From: Byssochlamys sp. IMV 00236
Lineage: Eukaryota; Ascomycota; Eurotiomycetes; Eurotiales; Thermoascaceae
DNA: 64,000 nucleotides
NCBI GenBank assembly: GCA_001931875.2
Contig: MSJH02000137.1
Location: 294,212-358,211 of the forward strand
Direction: 5' to 3'
In this document: in pieces, positions 1 through 12,122 of the stretch
Position numbering within the stretch: position 1 is the first letter of the stretch
How the letters are laid out: the number at the start of each line of letters is the position of its first letter
The notes under the pieces: generated by a model
The model's input: only the letters and a program-made list of their open reading frames with translations
Databases searched by the model: none
Told to the model about the DNA's origin: nothing
Program-made: the position numbers and the translations under genes

Positions 1-308
1 CCACCCCCCCCCCAACGAAAAAACGAGCATTATTTATCTTCACATTGGGTAAAATATCGTCTAATATGTCGATATCTATATCTATATCTATATCACTATC
101 ACTATCACTATCTATTATTCTATATCGTTATCGCCCGTAATCTTTGACTTTTCGTAGAACGAAGAAGACGTCATCACCAACATTCCATGGAGTTCTAATG
201 AAGATGTAAAAAAAGAAATGGCGCCCAGTAAGATATACCGATAAGAGACTCAAAAATCGCAAATAGGGTATTATTAAAAAGCGCAATCCAAATAGGCCTG
301 GAATAATC
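1..308. other. Left edge, AT-rich intergenic with microsatellite
   Basis: No gene is visible. Positions about 71-112 hold a simple repeat of TATATC units changing into ACTATC units. The rest would be 3' flank of the MFS gene on the minus strand. Confidence 0.6.
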
Positions 309-2006
309 TCAAGCTGACGTTTCAGCGGTATCAACTTCAGTCCTTTCGCTGTCGCTGATATCGTTATCCGTTTGTTTATGGCGCGTTCTAGTCTCGGCGA
401 TGAGGGCGAACAGGGATGCAATGAAGACTCCCATTCCAGAAAGGCCGATACCGACGTACCACGCGCTGCGGTAGCCGCGCAGGACTTCATTTCCGCTCTT
501 GTTAATTTGGGACTCAACGGTGCCTGCGATTCCAAGTCCAATGGAAATAGAGTAATTAACCACGGTGTTCATCAGGGATGCAGCGATCCCCTGGTGTTCT
601 CGTGGCGTAGCGTTGCTCAAGATGATGGTGCCGGCTGGGTAGGAAAGATCCTGGAAACAAGTTGTCAGAGAGGATGCTGTGCAAATACAATAGTGAGAGA
701 TAATACGTACCATTCCCCAAGGAGTGACAATCGTCGACACAAACGTCTGTGCCCAGTAGATTTGTCCAACGGGAACCGTTGCCATCAATATCGTGCCCAC
801 CAAGAAGGCAGTCATGGCGATCATCATGATATAATGAGCATCAATAGTGCCGAGGAGAATCGAGCTACTAAAAGCGGCGAGGAGTCCGGAGATCCCACAT
901 GGAACGAACTGAGCTGTCACGCTCAATGGATGGAAGCCTCGTAGAACTTCCGATAGCTGCCATGTGTAGTACACCCAGATACCAAAAGATGACCAGCCTG
1001 CTGCGATACATGCCAGGACGAATGCGGTGTCCATCTTGAGGGCTCTGATAGGCACAACAGGGTGCAACACGCGAGATTCGATGAAGAAGAATAGACACAG
1101 GAAGGCGATTCCGACAATGAGAAGGATGTAGTTATAGGGAACCTGCCAACCGACTACCGGGCCTTGGTTCCAAGCAAAATTGACAAGAACCAGGCCGACA
1201 ACGCCGGTGATTGAACCCCAAGGATCTAATTGACCTTTCTCCTTTCGCCTGGTGACATCAGAATCCTGCGGCGGGACAATAAGATATGACAAGATAGCCA
1301 GTGCGAAGCACACCATCGCCATCACCCAATATCCCCACGGCCACCAGACGAACTCTGCAAAAATACTGGAAAAGACGGCACCGACGACGAATCCGTTGGG
1401 AGCGGTAGCACCGAATACGCTGAACGTGAGGTTTTTTTTGGGACCGGGAGGGAACATGTTGCTCAGAATGGCGATCGCATTAGGGAGTAGTATCGCAGGC
1501 CCTATTCCCTGAAAGGCTCGACAGATGTCGTACAGGATCTGGCCAGAATAGGCACTGAAGCCACAGATAAGGGACCATAGCGAAAACCAGAACCACCCGA
1601 TGACCACCAGTCGTTTATGACCGTAGACATCGCCAAACCGACCTGCAATCAAAATGAAGGTACCCACGGTCAAACTGTAGGCCGCCGGTTGCCAGCTTAA
1701 TTCACCCGGGCTGCGCGCACCAATATCGGGTCCGATGATATGCAACGGCGCAATTGACTGTCCAAGACCGGCCTGGGTGAATAGTTGCGACAGACATAAG
1801 ATCGCGATCGTAGCGCCCTTCTGAAGAGTCGGAATCGATGATGGATCCTTGTGCGGTTTCTCGGGATCACCTCCTTTATTCCGCCAGCGCCAGACCATGA
1901 TGGAGAGGAGCGTTGCCAAGCTCGGGCACGGCGAAGACGAGGTGAGATAGTGACGACGTCGACAAAGCCTAAGCTGAGATTTTGAAGTGATGATAACGTA
2001 GGGCAA
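309..2006 (-). CDS. MFS drug/H+ antiporter, DHA2 (ATR1-like) family
   Basis: Polytopic plasma-membrane exporter of the major facilitator superfamily, resembling the yeast ATR1/aminotriazole-resistance branch of DHA2 carriers. The protein is almost wholly hydrophobic and starts with a short basic cytosolic segment. It shows the loop signature GRFGDVYGHKR after the second membrane segment, an RAFQGIGPAILLPN segment, and SYPAGTIILSNATP in the C-terminal half. One 60-nt intron (651-710; GTACGT donor, CAG acceptor) is open in frame but interrupts the conserved WGM-DLSYPAG join, so it should be removed. That leaves 545 aa from the ATG at 2006. The ATG at 1898 (MVWRWRNK, 509 aa) is the better start because the preceding 36 residues are basic/Ser-rich and unlike the family. 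Substrate unknown. It stands alone, with no biosynthetic genes nearby. Confidence 0.85.
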   Translation of the reverse strand: MPYVIITSKSQLRLCRRRHYLTSSSPCPSLATLLSIMVWRWRNKGGDPEKPHKDPSSIPTLQKGATIAILCLSQLFTQAGLGQSIAPLHIIGPDIGARSPGELSWQPAAYSLTVGTFILIAGRFGDVYGHKRLVVIGWFWFSLWSLICGFSAYSGQILYDICRAFQGIGPAILLPNAIAILSNMFPPGPKKNLTFSVFGATAPNGFVVGAVFSSIFAEFVWWPWGYWVMAMVCFALAILSYLIVPPQDSDVTRRKEKGQLDPWGSITGVVGLVLVNFAWNQGPVVGWQVPYNYILLIVGIAFLCLFFFIESRVLHPVVPIRALKMDTAFVLACIAAGWSSFGIWVYYTWQLSEVLRGFHPLSVTAQFVPCGISGLLAAFSSSILLGTIDAHYIMMIAMTAFLVGTILMATVPVGQIYWAQTFVSTIVTPWGMVRIISHYCICTASSLTTCFQDLSYPAGTIILSNATPREHQGIAASLMNTVVNYSISIGLGIAGTVESQINKSGNEVLRGYRSAWYVGIGLSGMGVFIASLFALIAETRTRHKQTDNDISDSERTEVDTAETSA

Positions 2007-4864
2007 CCGTTTAGAGAGACGGAGCGTTTCATGGGAAACGCAAAGAAGATAAGCGAAGCACGCCTAGTGAGCTTCGACGAAGCATTTAAGCCAGAACTAG
2101 AATAAAGTATCATGGATTGATCGGACTAAACGTCAGTCGGAGCTTCTAAATTCTGCAAAGAGCCATGGGTTCCACTGCCGACCCATCGGACGGCAAACCA
2201 CCATAGATATAGCTAAATGACGATGGTGGATCGGTAACCCGGTTCCGGATGACCATATGGTACTCTACCATACGATCAGATAAGGAGAAAAGTTCATTTC
2301 CCGCTGCATGCATCTCACCGGATGACGACTGGCGGCATGGAATATAATAATTAATAACTAGCAGCTTCTTATGAGACCGACTGCCCAAGCATGATCCAAA
2401 GGGAGTCCGACTAATTGCGCACGTGGGATGTGGATGGTGATGCTAATAAATTAGAATCAGTTCAACGAGCCGAAGGAAAATCGCCGTCGGGATGTCCAAC
2501 CATACTCATTGCCGAGAAATCTCCTTCTATTCTTTGCTATTCTTTGCAAGACCAGCAAGGGCGTAGGAAAACTTTGATGGAGAAAACGAATAAGCCACAG
2601 CCGCAACTAGATGCAGGCTAATTAATTAATTGATTAATCAATTCATGGACAATGTGGAAGCAACATTTTCGGCGACTATTCTGACCTACGAGATCCCGAT
2701 CCGTCCTGGTTTGCCGGCCGTTAGAATGAAATACTTACCAACCACACGGCGTAGATACTATATCATTCAATCAATGATCATCAGCAGCAGCTCCTTCATC
2801 GACTCTCCAAAGTACAGATCGTACCCTGGAGTACGGAGTATGTCGCGTCCGCATTTCTCGAACTCACCAAGTCCGTGGGTCCCTTGAAGACACACGCGTT
2901 TCAACGTTTCAACAGTTACGTATTCCAGGCTCGCCAAAGCTCAAGAAAATAACCGAATTGGTTTTTCTGATGATCCACTCAAGGAGCACAGACTACTCCG
3001 TGCACTTTTGCAAATCATTTCAAGCAGCGATCATCAACTGGACAAACGCACATCTTCCTCAAAAAAGACAAGTCCAATGCATCGGTTGTTGACTGGTCCA
3101 ATTTTGCTGCGAGTTGACCCGTCTCCCTTTCTCCCGTAGTAATACTTAATGGAGAAGGGCCCTAAAGATCAACCGAACAAACCGCCCAGAGATAAGATAA
3201 TCTGATCCGTTCTTTTCCGCATCAACCCAGACTCTGGCCTCAGACAACAACAGGACCCAGTTAGGAGATTGCATATCAAGCAGAGGGCTGCATATCTGAC
3301 TCATGGGCTTCAGTGACCGTACGATACTTTCTGCAGCTAGCGCCTTGGTCTCAACAGAACGACCTATATGGAACCTGGTTGCGTTGATGTATTGCAGATA
3401 CCGAGAGAACAAAATCCCTGCTGTCAATTAGCTCATGCTGATTTCTGGAGTCATCGACTCCCGGACAGATGGAAACCAGCCGTTGACCAGCTTATTGCCA
3501 GGCCCACATAGCCTGCTAACATGCGTAGATCAAGCGTGCTTCCTCGTCATGTCGGGGTCCCGGCTAAAGCGTCGTAAAAGGGGAGTTAAATAACTAATAG
3601 AGACCTTCTAGACTTTCAACGAGAAAGCTATATATATCCCAGCTAACAGAAGAGTAAGATAAGGTTATTTCCCCGCCAGATCTAGATTGGCTTTCTAGAC
3701 TGTTGACCAGACGGGCCCTGTTGTCTCATGTGGCTGAAGATGGAGTATTGGACTGTCGATCATCGCCTGCTCTGCACAAGTCGTTGCAGACAAGGTCCTT
3801 GTTTTAGACCGAATAATGAACTGGTTTTAATGCGGCTTGCGGCTGCGAGATAGGAATAGGAACACAGATAAGGAGTATTTCATTTGGAACTTGGAGGTTC
3901 TCGAGGCTGGGACGACGTGCTTCCCTACCTCCCGGGGCACGTGAATGAATTTGACACCGGCAAAATATGCAGTATTATTGCACTCTATGAACGGAAAACT
4001 GAAACTATGTTAAAGATTACAATACCACAATGGTATCCTAGTTGAAGTCCCTCGATTATGAAAAAAAGTCTGAGACTGTTCTCACACCCCTAGTCCGTCC
4101 TGCGTAGGCTTCAAGGAGCTCCCTCGTTCAAAGGGAGCATTCAGGACGGGTCTGAAATGTAGTGGAGATAGAAATTGGAACCAGGTGGCAGTTTCCGACC
4201 ATCTCTCTCCGTCTTCTTCACGACTAGACTTGAATATAGCCTGACTCTCCAGACCCGGCACTGTAGCCCCCATAAACACAATAACCCCGGGGGCTGGTTT
4301 GCGGTAGACTACATGCTCAGGTGAAGAGGTATGCTCAAGATCTAGCCATGGAGCAAATGAAAAGAGCAATTCGATCAGAATTGACCACCGAGGCGTACAA
4401 TTTCTGTTGATCTTGCGCTTTACCTCAAGTCCGCGGACTTGGGAACTTGTGATCTCCCGACCATGGAAGTGGAGGCTGGGAGACGTAGTTTGCTCTGTTC
4501 GGAAGCAGCGCGTCTGACCTGTTTGGTAGCCCATTCTGAATAGCGGCAGACATGTGCATCAGACCCCAAAAACAGATATCATCGAGAAAACAAAGAAGCG
4601 TGTGTGACAAGAGGTGAGATATTGTACAATTATTTTGTATATACATCGTCAACCGGCCCGGACCGTCGTTAGTAATAAAACAAGGACATACGCTGCGTAG
4701 TCGGACCATATGCAAAGAACCTGTGGGTATATCCACCAATATCCCAAGATATAGAGCTCAGGGAACCAATTCGCTGGACTCATCAAACCACCTCTAGCCT
4801 CTAGAAATGAGTAATAATACATTCGGAGTTAAGATAGACTCATTACCCAATGTTCATGGGTACG
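2007..4864. other. 2.9 kb intergenic, no convincing gene
   Basis: Only short ORFs occur. Two on the minus strand (3146-3427, 93 codons; 4082-4534, 150 codons) read as protein-like but show no family I recognise. I could not join them to neighbours by good splice sites. The stretch probably holds promoter sequence for the MFS gene, the 3' flank of CYM1 and perhaps a decayed gene. Several TA-rich patches lie near 3590-3660 and 4620-4650. Confidence 0.4.
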
Positions 4865-7800
4865 TTATGCCGACAAAGCTGCTCCTTCTGGAGGCTGTTC
4901 GAAATCCCCCTCCGGCTGAGCGTTCATTGAAAGTTTTCGCACATCCCAGTTCTCTGCACTGGCCCAGTCCTTCTTCTCTCCAAGGACGCAGACAGATCGC
5001 CGAGGACCATCTACAAGGAACCTCTGGGCCGCCCGATTGACGTCTTCAGCAGTGACGTCGAGGACTTGCTCTCTCCATCGTTGGTCCATCTCATGGGTGA
5101 CACCACTCATGAAATAGCGCATACCTTCTTCGTCAACACTCATCGGTGCATCGAGTCCTTGGAAAATCCCCAGTTTAGCCTCGTCAAGCTCCCGTTGGGT
5201 CCAAGTCCGATCCCGGGCGAAAATGCCGGTGTTCTTGAAGACATTCAGCGAATTCAGAGGATTTGGGTCTCGGTAACTGGAAAGCGTAAATATACCCTTG
5301 ATTGGACCGTTGCTGGCACCAGCTCCATAGGCGCCTCCCTTCTCACGAATCTCAGGATGAAGATAGTTGTGCGTAAGAAGCTGACCAAGGACGCTGAGTG
5401 ACGCGCTCGTCGGATCCACAAAAGGAACGGTCTGCAGGGCCACGCCCGAGTAGTAGACCTTGTAAGGCATGTCATAAAGAACCATAGGCGAATGAGAAGG
5501 AAATTCAGGTCCGCTTAGAGGAGCAGAAGGATTAAGCGTGCTTGGCAGGCCAGAGAGCCACTTTTGCAGAGTGGACTCGTTCTCTGCAGCGCTACCTGGC
5601 TCACAAACCATACGCACACGGAATCTGGGCGATCTTGAGATCGCGAACGACTGTATCTGACGCAATTTTCCAATTAGCTCATTGAGATGATCAGATGATG
5701 TCTCCGCATCTCGAAGCAAGTTGGCGGTAGCCTGCAATTGAGCGAGGCCAGAGTACTGCTCCTGAACCCAGAACGCCCGGGAGAGTGCCGCAGCAGCAGC
5801 ATTGACAGCATATCGGTGGCCGGTTCCTGCAACTGCGTCAAGCGCCCCATTTGTCGTTGATCGCAGAAGCTCTTGGATCATCCTGGGAGCTTCCGGGCTA
5901 CCAAAGTCCGTTTCGGTGATGAGAGTAGATAGGATGTCCAACATCGTGGGAACATTCTTATCCAATGCAAACCCGGAGAATTGCAGACCCTCACTGAATT
6001 TCCCTACTTCGGTAGGAGATGACACTAGGAAGGATGAGGTGCTGACACCGCCAGTTTTGAGCTTGATCAGATCTTCCCACTGTTCCATAGTCCTGTTAGG
6101 AGTGCCCAAACGCATGATGCAGTCATTGAACAGCGGCAGCAATAGACGGAGATCATCAGGAAGGCCCTCAAATGCATTGAGAGCTTGGAAGTAAGTCAGT
6201 CCATTGGTGGGAGCTTCGCGCCAAACCACATCCACCTCATCGACCTTCGACTCCCTGACAGGTTTGCGTTCTTTCTCCCGGGAGATATCCTTGACGGTGA
6301 GAGACGGAAGGCAACTGAGATCCGCGTGCTGAGCATTTTCTTGGACCTTGAGAAGTTCCAGTTCCTCCTCCTCCAGCTTGGCGATAGTCTTTTCGACAGA
6401 GCCTAACTTCTCCGTCAACTCAGACAGCTTCGCACTCCTCCGAGTCGATTCGTTCTCATCGAGTTCCTGGTTGAAGGTTGGCGAGCCAACCATAGTAAAT
6501 GTGAGGGATTTGTCGGTAATTAGATACTTCTGTACCAAGGACTCAAGGTAGCCGCCCTCCGCGTATCTCCTCTTGAACTCCTCAATAACGTCATTCCAGG
6601 CGAGTTCCTTCATCGGGTCAGTGCCATTGAACCATGAAGAAATAGTCTTCTCCATAATACCAAGCCCGAAGTTGGCAGTCTTGTGCCTCAAAGCAAGCTC
6701 TAGCTGGTGCAGGAATCCTTGAACCTTTTCATCGCTAAACCCAGTGGCCAGGCATTCCTGGAACACGTTCTGTATGGTCTCTTTCACCAGAGGAACGTTT
6801 TTCTCCTCTACCCCGCTAACGCCAACTGAGAAGATCGGAATCTTTCCGGAGGCATCGAGACCGGTGTTAGGCGTGAATTGGGAGCCCAGTTCGCTCTCAA
6901 TCAGTGCTCTATACAGCGGCGAGCCATATCCATCGAGGAGCAATGACGACAAAATCCCGAGAGAAAACGTCTGAACAACATCTGTCGAATCTCCCATGAG
7001 CCACGAAGTGGAAGTCTTGTGTTGCTTGTCTTCACTGGTGAAGGAGTCAATAGGTCCTGGAACTGTCACGTTCAGAGGGCCGCGGCTAAGATCAATAGGC
7101 AATTTGATCTCTTTATCTGGCTGGCCTCTGTCAAAGCCATCAAGCACGCTACCTATCTGCTTCAGATGATCACTCAGAGACATATCTCCATAAGTGACAA
7201 TCTTCGCGTTTGAGGGGTGGTAGTTTCGTTTTGAAAAATCAACCAACTGCTTGTGTGTAAGATCAGTGATGAACTGAGGATCGCCTCCGGAGTTGTTTAT
7301 CGCAGGGAAGATGCTCTCCTTGAACCTGATGTAGTATAGGTAGTTGGCGTCCGACATCTGGCCCTTCATTTCATTGTAAACCACACCCTTGAAGACGATG
7401 TCTTCCAGTCGCTTGCTCTCTGGTGTCTTATCATCCTGCTTTTCGAAAGCTCTCGGGTCCTCCGGTCCAAGACGCCATCCTTCCTGTCTGAAATCCTCCT
7501 CCTTCAGCAGAGGATGTAAGGTCGCATCAAGGTAGACAGACAAGAGATTCTGGAAATCTTGTTTATTCGTGGTGGCAAAGGGATATGTAGTATGGTCTGA
7601 AGAAGTGAATGCATTCATAAAATTCGAAAGTGATCGAGGGAGCATCTTAAAGAAAGGATCGCGAACAGGATACCTTTTTCTGGTTAGCTATTATATGCAG
7701 ATGGTGCAAATCCGGAGGCACTTACTTCTCGCTGCCACATAACGTGGTATGTTCCAGAATATGAGGTACACCGGTCGCATCTGGGGGGTTTGTTTTGAAT

Positions 7801-8105
7801 CCGATCCCAAAAACATTGTTCTTGTCGTCCCTTGCCACGTGCAGATAATCGGCATCGGTTCTGTCATGTTTCAAGAGGACGGCTGTAAGATGCAGCTCGG
7901 ACACATGCTTCTTGTCCTTGACGGTAAAACCATGGAGCTTCTCACCCACGGCAGGAAAACTGTTGATATCCGTCACCGTAGAAGCATCTCTCCTTATCAA
8001 GGAGGGCCATGGAGCTCTAGGAGCAGGCCTTCGTAGCAGACCGCGGGCAGATGGCCGTAACACAGGCAGGGCATTTCTGCCCGTTGCCAAAGACGACCGC
8101 CACAT
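4865..8105 (-). CDS. CYM1: Mitochondrial presequence protease (PreP/Cym1), M16C zinc metallopeptidase
   Basis: Degrades cleaved targeting peptides and other short peptides in the mitochondrial matrix. Two exons (8105-7726 and 7673-4865) flank a 52-nt intron and give about 1062 aa, the usual Cym1 length. The N-terminus (about 40 residues, rich in Arg, Ala, Pro and Ser, without acidic residues) is a typical matrix presequence. The inverted zinc motif HILEH is at residues 115-119 and is followed by TTLCGSEK. The intron sits directly after this motif, and the next exon opens with [16 protein letters not shown] downstream [12 protein letters not shown] segment supplies the distal glutamate region of M16 enzymes. 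The C-terminal half has the M16C-associated linker and the GGAYGAGAS segment typical of the second catalytic-fold copy. The acceptor was chosen as AAAAAG because the nearer CAG breaks the frame. Confidence 0.95.
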
Positions 8106-8838
8106 GATGGAGTTTGGATATCACAGCAGTAAGGGAGAACGCAGCTGCTATCCTCAGGAAGACGGCACTAGACTGCTCTCACCGCAGTGGCATGCCACGT
8201 CTTCTGTAGTCAGACGGTGCTGGTTCGGCGCTTCCGGGTATCACAATCGGCGCGCAGAGCTGTCTGCCGTGCTGGAATCCGTTCAAACACACGCTGTAGC
8301 ACTGGCAACCGCAGTGACCGAGTCTCCCTCAGTCAGTCGTCTGCAGCAGTGATGTTTCCTTTAGCGTGTCGGGCTAGAAGCTGTCACTAGAAGAAGGTCA
8401 TTAATCAGATCCTCAGTAGTTTTGGCCGCGGGCGCCAAGAGCCGCCGTGAAGATTTCGGGCTAGGCTGCTTAGCGTTGGTCAAGTGCGCATCCCCTCTTA
8501 CCACCGGACTCGATCCTCCCCGGCAAGATCCTCGAAACACCTGCGCTTCTTCGTCGAATCTCCCAGAAGCCACAGATTGCGCTCACTGGGATCTGCCGTT
8601 GTCCACCGTGGCTTGCACCGCCTGGCTGGACCTCTCGAATCCTACATGCACGCTTTTCGTCGTCGATAACGTTTGGCCAAGGGAGCTTGAAAAATTCACC
8701 AAGGTACTTTGTTGGTCGTGAGCCCGACGCTCACCAAGCAACTCTTCTCGCCGGGCAGGTCCCAAGCGGCTCTGTCCGTGGGATATACGGAGGTTTAGGG
8801 TTGTCAAGGCTCGCCGCAGGGTTATTTGCGGCATAGTG
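8106..8838. other. Divergent promoter region, CYM1 / taxilin
   Basis: About 730 bp lies between the start codons of CYM1 (-) and taxilin (+). No ORF is convincing. A telobox-like TTTAGGGTT occurs 37 bp before the taxilin ATG (listed separately). Confidence 0.6.
8794..8802 (+). promoter_or_regulatory. Telobox-like element upstream of taxilin
   Basis: TTTAGGGTT, the reverse complement of the AACCCTAAA telobox core, lies 37 bp upstream of the taxilin ATG at 8839. Similar motifs are common at promoters of translation-related genes in filamentous fungi. The functional role here is inferred. Confidence 0.35.
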
Positions 8839-10595
8839 ATGGCAGTCGTTGCTCCACGCGCACCGTCGATTTCGAACCATTCTCGTCTTCCATCTGTCGC
8901 CAACACCCACGCGACACTAGTGAACGGACAGGCACAGCATCCCGTTCCCTCGACGGCCGCAGGCAGTCCCAAGCCGGTCATGTCATCAACAGCAATGGCA
9001 AAAAAATCGAAGGGAAAGAAGGTCGCAGACCCCAACGAGACCTCGAAGCTGTTGGCAGCCAAGATCTCGCAGTTGGAACAAGATGCGGCCGGGGAAAAGG
9101 ACCAGGAGGCTGAGATCGGTACGTAGATGCAATTAGGAGGCGTCTTCCTCGGGCAGATCCTAGTACTAAACCACTAGAGGCATATTGGCCACGTGGATGT
9201 GGGCTTGCTAACGGTGATTCCATGAACTGCAGAACGGGAAGTAAAGAAGGCGACCAGAGATCTTAACCAGCTGCTCAACAATATCGAGTCGCCAATGACA
9301 CGCCTCGAAACCGTCCACAAGAAGTATACGGAGCTACTGGCGGATATGAAGAAGCTAGACCGTGATTATGCAAAGAGCAAGAAAAGAGCCGATCAACTAC
9401 AGAAAGACCAAGATAAGGGAAAATCGGAATTAAATAAGACGGCTACTATGAAGGACAAGTTGGAGAAGCTGTGTCGCGAACTTACAAAAGAGAACAAGAA
9501 AGTCAAAGTGGGTTCATGGCTTCTAGTGGCAGACAGAAGGCCATGCTGACTGGGTCGATGCAGGATGAAAATAAAAAACTCGAAGAAACTGAGAAAAAGG
9601 CACGGACTATTGTCAATGAGCGGCTGGATTCGTTGTTGTACGACATCCAGGATGTCATGGCTTCCAAAGGCAATCCTCGCAACGAGAAGGTGGATATCGA
9701 TTTGGACGAAGCGTGAGTCGCCGTATGCTTCCGCGATCCGTTAAGTTCGGCTCTAACTTCAACACCTCAGACTGCGTGCCAAGATTAAAACCATCGGCGA
9801 AAAATTCGAGATGCGCGAGCTCCATTATAAAGCACTTCTGCGTAGCAAGGATGCGGAAATTCAAAGCTTGACTGCGAAGTACGAAGAACAACGTCGGACG
9901 GCGGAAAATGAAGCTGCTCGATGCCGCGCTTTAAGTTCGCAAGTATCGACTTTCTCGCATACCGAAGCTGAACTTCGCAGTCAGCTGAATATTTACGTGG
10001 AGAAGTTCAAGCAGGTATGGTCATACTTCTGCTATGACACCGGACACTTCTTTCTTTCGCGGGGCTATCATCGATATATTGCTAACAACTGATACAGGTT
10101 GAGGACACCTTAAACAATAGCAACGAACTGTTCCTGACGTTTCGCAAAGAGATGGAGGAAATGTCGAAGAAAACAAAACGCCTAGAGAAGGAGAATCTGA
10201 CTCTGACCCGCAAGCACGACCAGACGAATCGAAATATTCTTGAGATGGCCGAGGAGCGGACTAGAAATCATGAGGAACTGGAAAAATGGAGAAAAAAGAG
10301 CAACCACCTCGAGGCGCTTTGCCGTCGCATGCAGGAGCAAGGTCGAGGTCAGGCTTTGACTGGCGAGCTGGATGGCGACGACGAAGGCACTGAAAGCGAG
10401 TACGACGAAGATTACGAAGATGAGGAAGATGACGAGGTTATCAGCGATGAAGAAGAGTACGAGCTCGACAATGGAGACCGTGAGGTTATGGAACATCAGC
10501 ATGAGAAGCCCGTCTTTGGACCGCCACCTCCTCCTAACCTCGCGGAGGCGCGTGCAAACGGTACCAAGCCCGTGGTTAATGGAATTAGCCATTGA
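8839..10595 (+). CDS. Taxilin-family coiled-coil protein
   Basis: Orthologue of animal alpha/beta-taxilins, long coiled-coil proteins implicated in syntaxin binding and vesicle traffic; the fungal role is poorly defined. Five exons (8839-9118, 9233-9507, 9564-9712, 9771-10014, 10098-10595) join in frame to 481 aa. The N-terminal 55 residues are Pro/Ser/Ala-rich. A Lys-rich segment (AKKSKGKKVADPNE) then leads into an almost uninterrupted heptad coiled coil to about residue 390. It contains the conserved taxilin block ETVHKKYTELLADMKKLDRD, and later LRSQLNIYVEKFKQVEDTLN, which spans the last intron. The C-terminus is a very acidic Glu/Asp/Tyr tract followed by PVFGPPPPPNLAEARANG. The start is the first ATG, right after the TTTAGGGTT motif. 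The family assignment is secure; the partner in fungi is not known from sequence. Confidence 0.9.
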
Positions 10596-11075
10596 CTATT
10601 TGGAGGCAGCGAGTAAAACGAGGTGCTGGGCACTGACAGAGATGTCGATGCCATCATGCTATGTCTTTCTGCAACAAGCCATGTCCACCTAACCTGTCGA
10701 CACGAGAATTGTACTATAACCGTGTTTTTCAGTACTAGGTACTCTGTCTTTGATGAAAGTATGATTGAACCAAGAAATTGGAACACTCGTCTCTGCAGTC
10801 TTTCGGACAGAGTACCTGGTGGATGCCTGTTCTCAGAGGTCGCTACTCTGCGGCACGATCCTGTTGTCGAGTCGCTCTAGTTGAAACGTGTTATGTTATA
10901 TTATGCGGGTTTGAATTGTCTACAGTGTGCCTTTGTAACTATTGTTCCTGCCATACCGTAGTGAGCTATTCCTCAAGGGTAGCATGCGTCGTTGGAAATG
11001 GTCATCCTGCAATTCTTCACCCAACAAAAGATTCATGCAATCCAATCCTCGAGTGTAGTCACTCCCTCCGCTTCG
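10596..11075. other. Convergent 3' flank, taxilin / nitronate monooxygenase
   Basis: About 480 bp lies between two stop codons of convergent genes. I see only untranslated sequence. Confidence 0.6.
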
Positions 11076-12122
11076 TTACAACTTGCTCGCTGCTCCCCCC
11101 TCATTAATATAAGATACTCCATGTTTAAGCGCGGCCACCGCCTCCTTGACCATATCCTGGACAATCGCAGCAGCTGGTTTGATATCGTTCACGACGGCGG
11201 CCACATCTCCCATCAGGTAAGGGAAATCCACATCCTTCCCTTCCTCTATATCATGCTCCATTGGAATAATGCCTCGCTTTGTCAACCGCTGAATCTCCTC
11301 CGGCCTCTTCTCCCATTCCTGGATATACTCATTTGGCCTTATGCGCAAAGGCCGCCCCGTAACGACCAGCGTACGCAGCGTGTCTCCAAATCTCGCAGTT
11401 ACAACCGCCTCCTTGTGTAGCTTACTCGCACCGCTCTCCTCGGAGGCTACGAAACGAGTTCCCACCCAGACAGCAGACGCTCCCAGCATCAACGCCGCAG
11501 CTAAACTGCGTCCATCATTGACACCTCCCGCAGCGACAACCATAGACGGCTGACCAGTTAGGGGACTCTTATAGTTTCTCGCAACATCAACCACCGCTGG
11601 GACAAGGATCGAGAAGGGAACATCGCCCGTGTGGCCGCCTCCTTCGCCACCTTGCGCACAGACAATGTCAACGCCGGCCTTGAGCGCCTTCTCCGCATGT
11701 TTCGGTGCCCCTACCATATTCATGATGAGAATACCCGCCTCATGAAGACGCTTGATTGTATGCGCAGGCGGGACGCCAACTGCGGAAACAAATAGTTTTG
11801 CACCATGTTTGATCGTTACCTCAATGAGTTCGTCGAGGTGTCCATGGGTGTAATCATGGTTTGTGGCGCGTGCGCCATCTCCCACCTTTGGAAGAGCGAG
11901 GTCCACGCCGAATGGGAGAGATTTGTCGTGAAGAAGGGATTTCAGCTCTGTTAGGATCTCGTCCAGTTGAGCGGGCGTATAACCCAGACCTCCCACGGTG
12001 CCTAGGCCTCCTGCATTGGAGACTGCTGCGGCCAAGGGAGCGCCTGATGCGCGGGCCATGCCAGCTAGGAGAATGGGGTGTTTGATCCCTAGAAGCTTGG
12101 AGAGGGGAGTTTGCAGGGACAT
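11076..12122 (-). CDS. Nitronate monooxygenase (2-nitropropane dioxygenase family), putatively peroxisomal
   Basis: FMN-dependent enzyme that oxidises alkyl nitronates, such as toxic propionate-3-nitronate, to carbonyl compounds plus nitrite. It is intronless, 348 aa, the normal length for the fungal class. The TIM-barrel start is PLSKLLGIKHPILLAGMA. The conserved glycine-rich FMN segments include GGLGTVGGLGYTP (about 38-50), and GGEGGGHTG holds the expected catalytic base at His164. The VVAAGGVNDGRSLAAALMLGA phosphate-binding block follows and is complete. The protein ends in ASKL, i.e. a canonical SKL type-1 peroxisomal targeting signal, so I infer a peroxisomal location. The start is the first ATG with a family-like N-terminus. 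The gene converges on taxilin. Confidence 0.93.
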   Translation of the reverse strand: MSLQTPLSKLLGIKHPILLAGMARASGAPLAAAVSNAGGLGTVGGLGYTPAQLDEILTELKSLLHDKSLPFGVDLALPKVGDGARATNHDYTHGHLDELIEVTIKHGAKLFVSAVGVPPAHTIKRLHEAGILIMNMVGAPKHAEKALKAGVDIVCAQGGEGGGHTGDVPFSILVPAVVDVARNYKSPLTGQPSMVVAAGGVNDGRSLAAALMLGASAVWVGTRFVASEESGASKLHKEAVVTARFGDTLRTLVVTGRPLRIRPNEYIQEWEKRPEEIQRLTKRGIIPMEHDIEEGKDVDFPYLMGDVAAVVNDIKPAAAIVQDMVKEAVAALKHGVSYINEGGAASKL

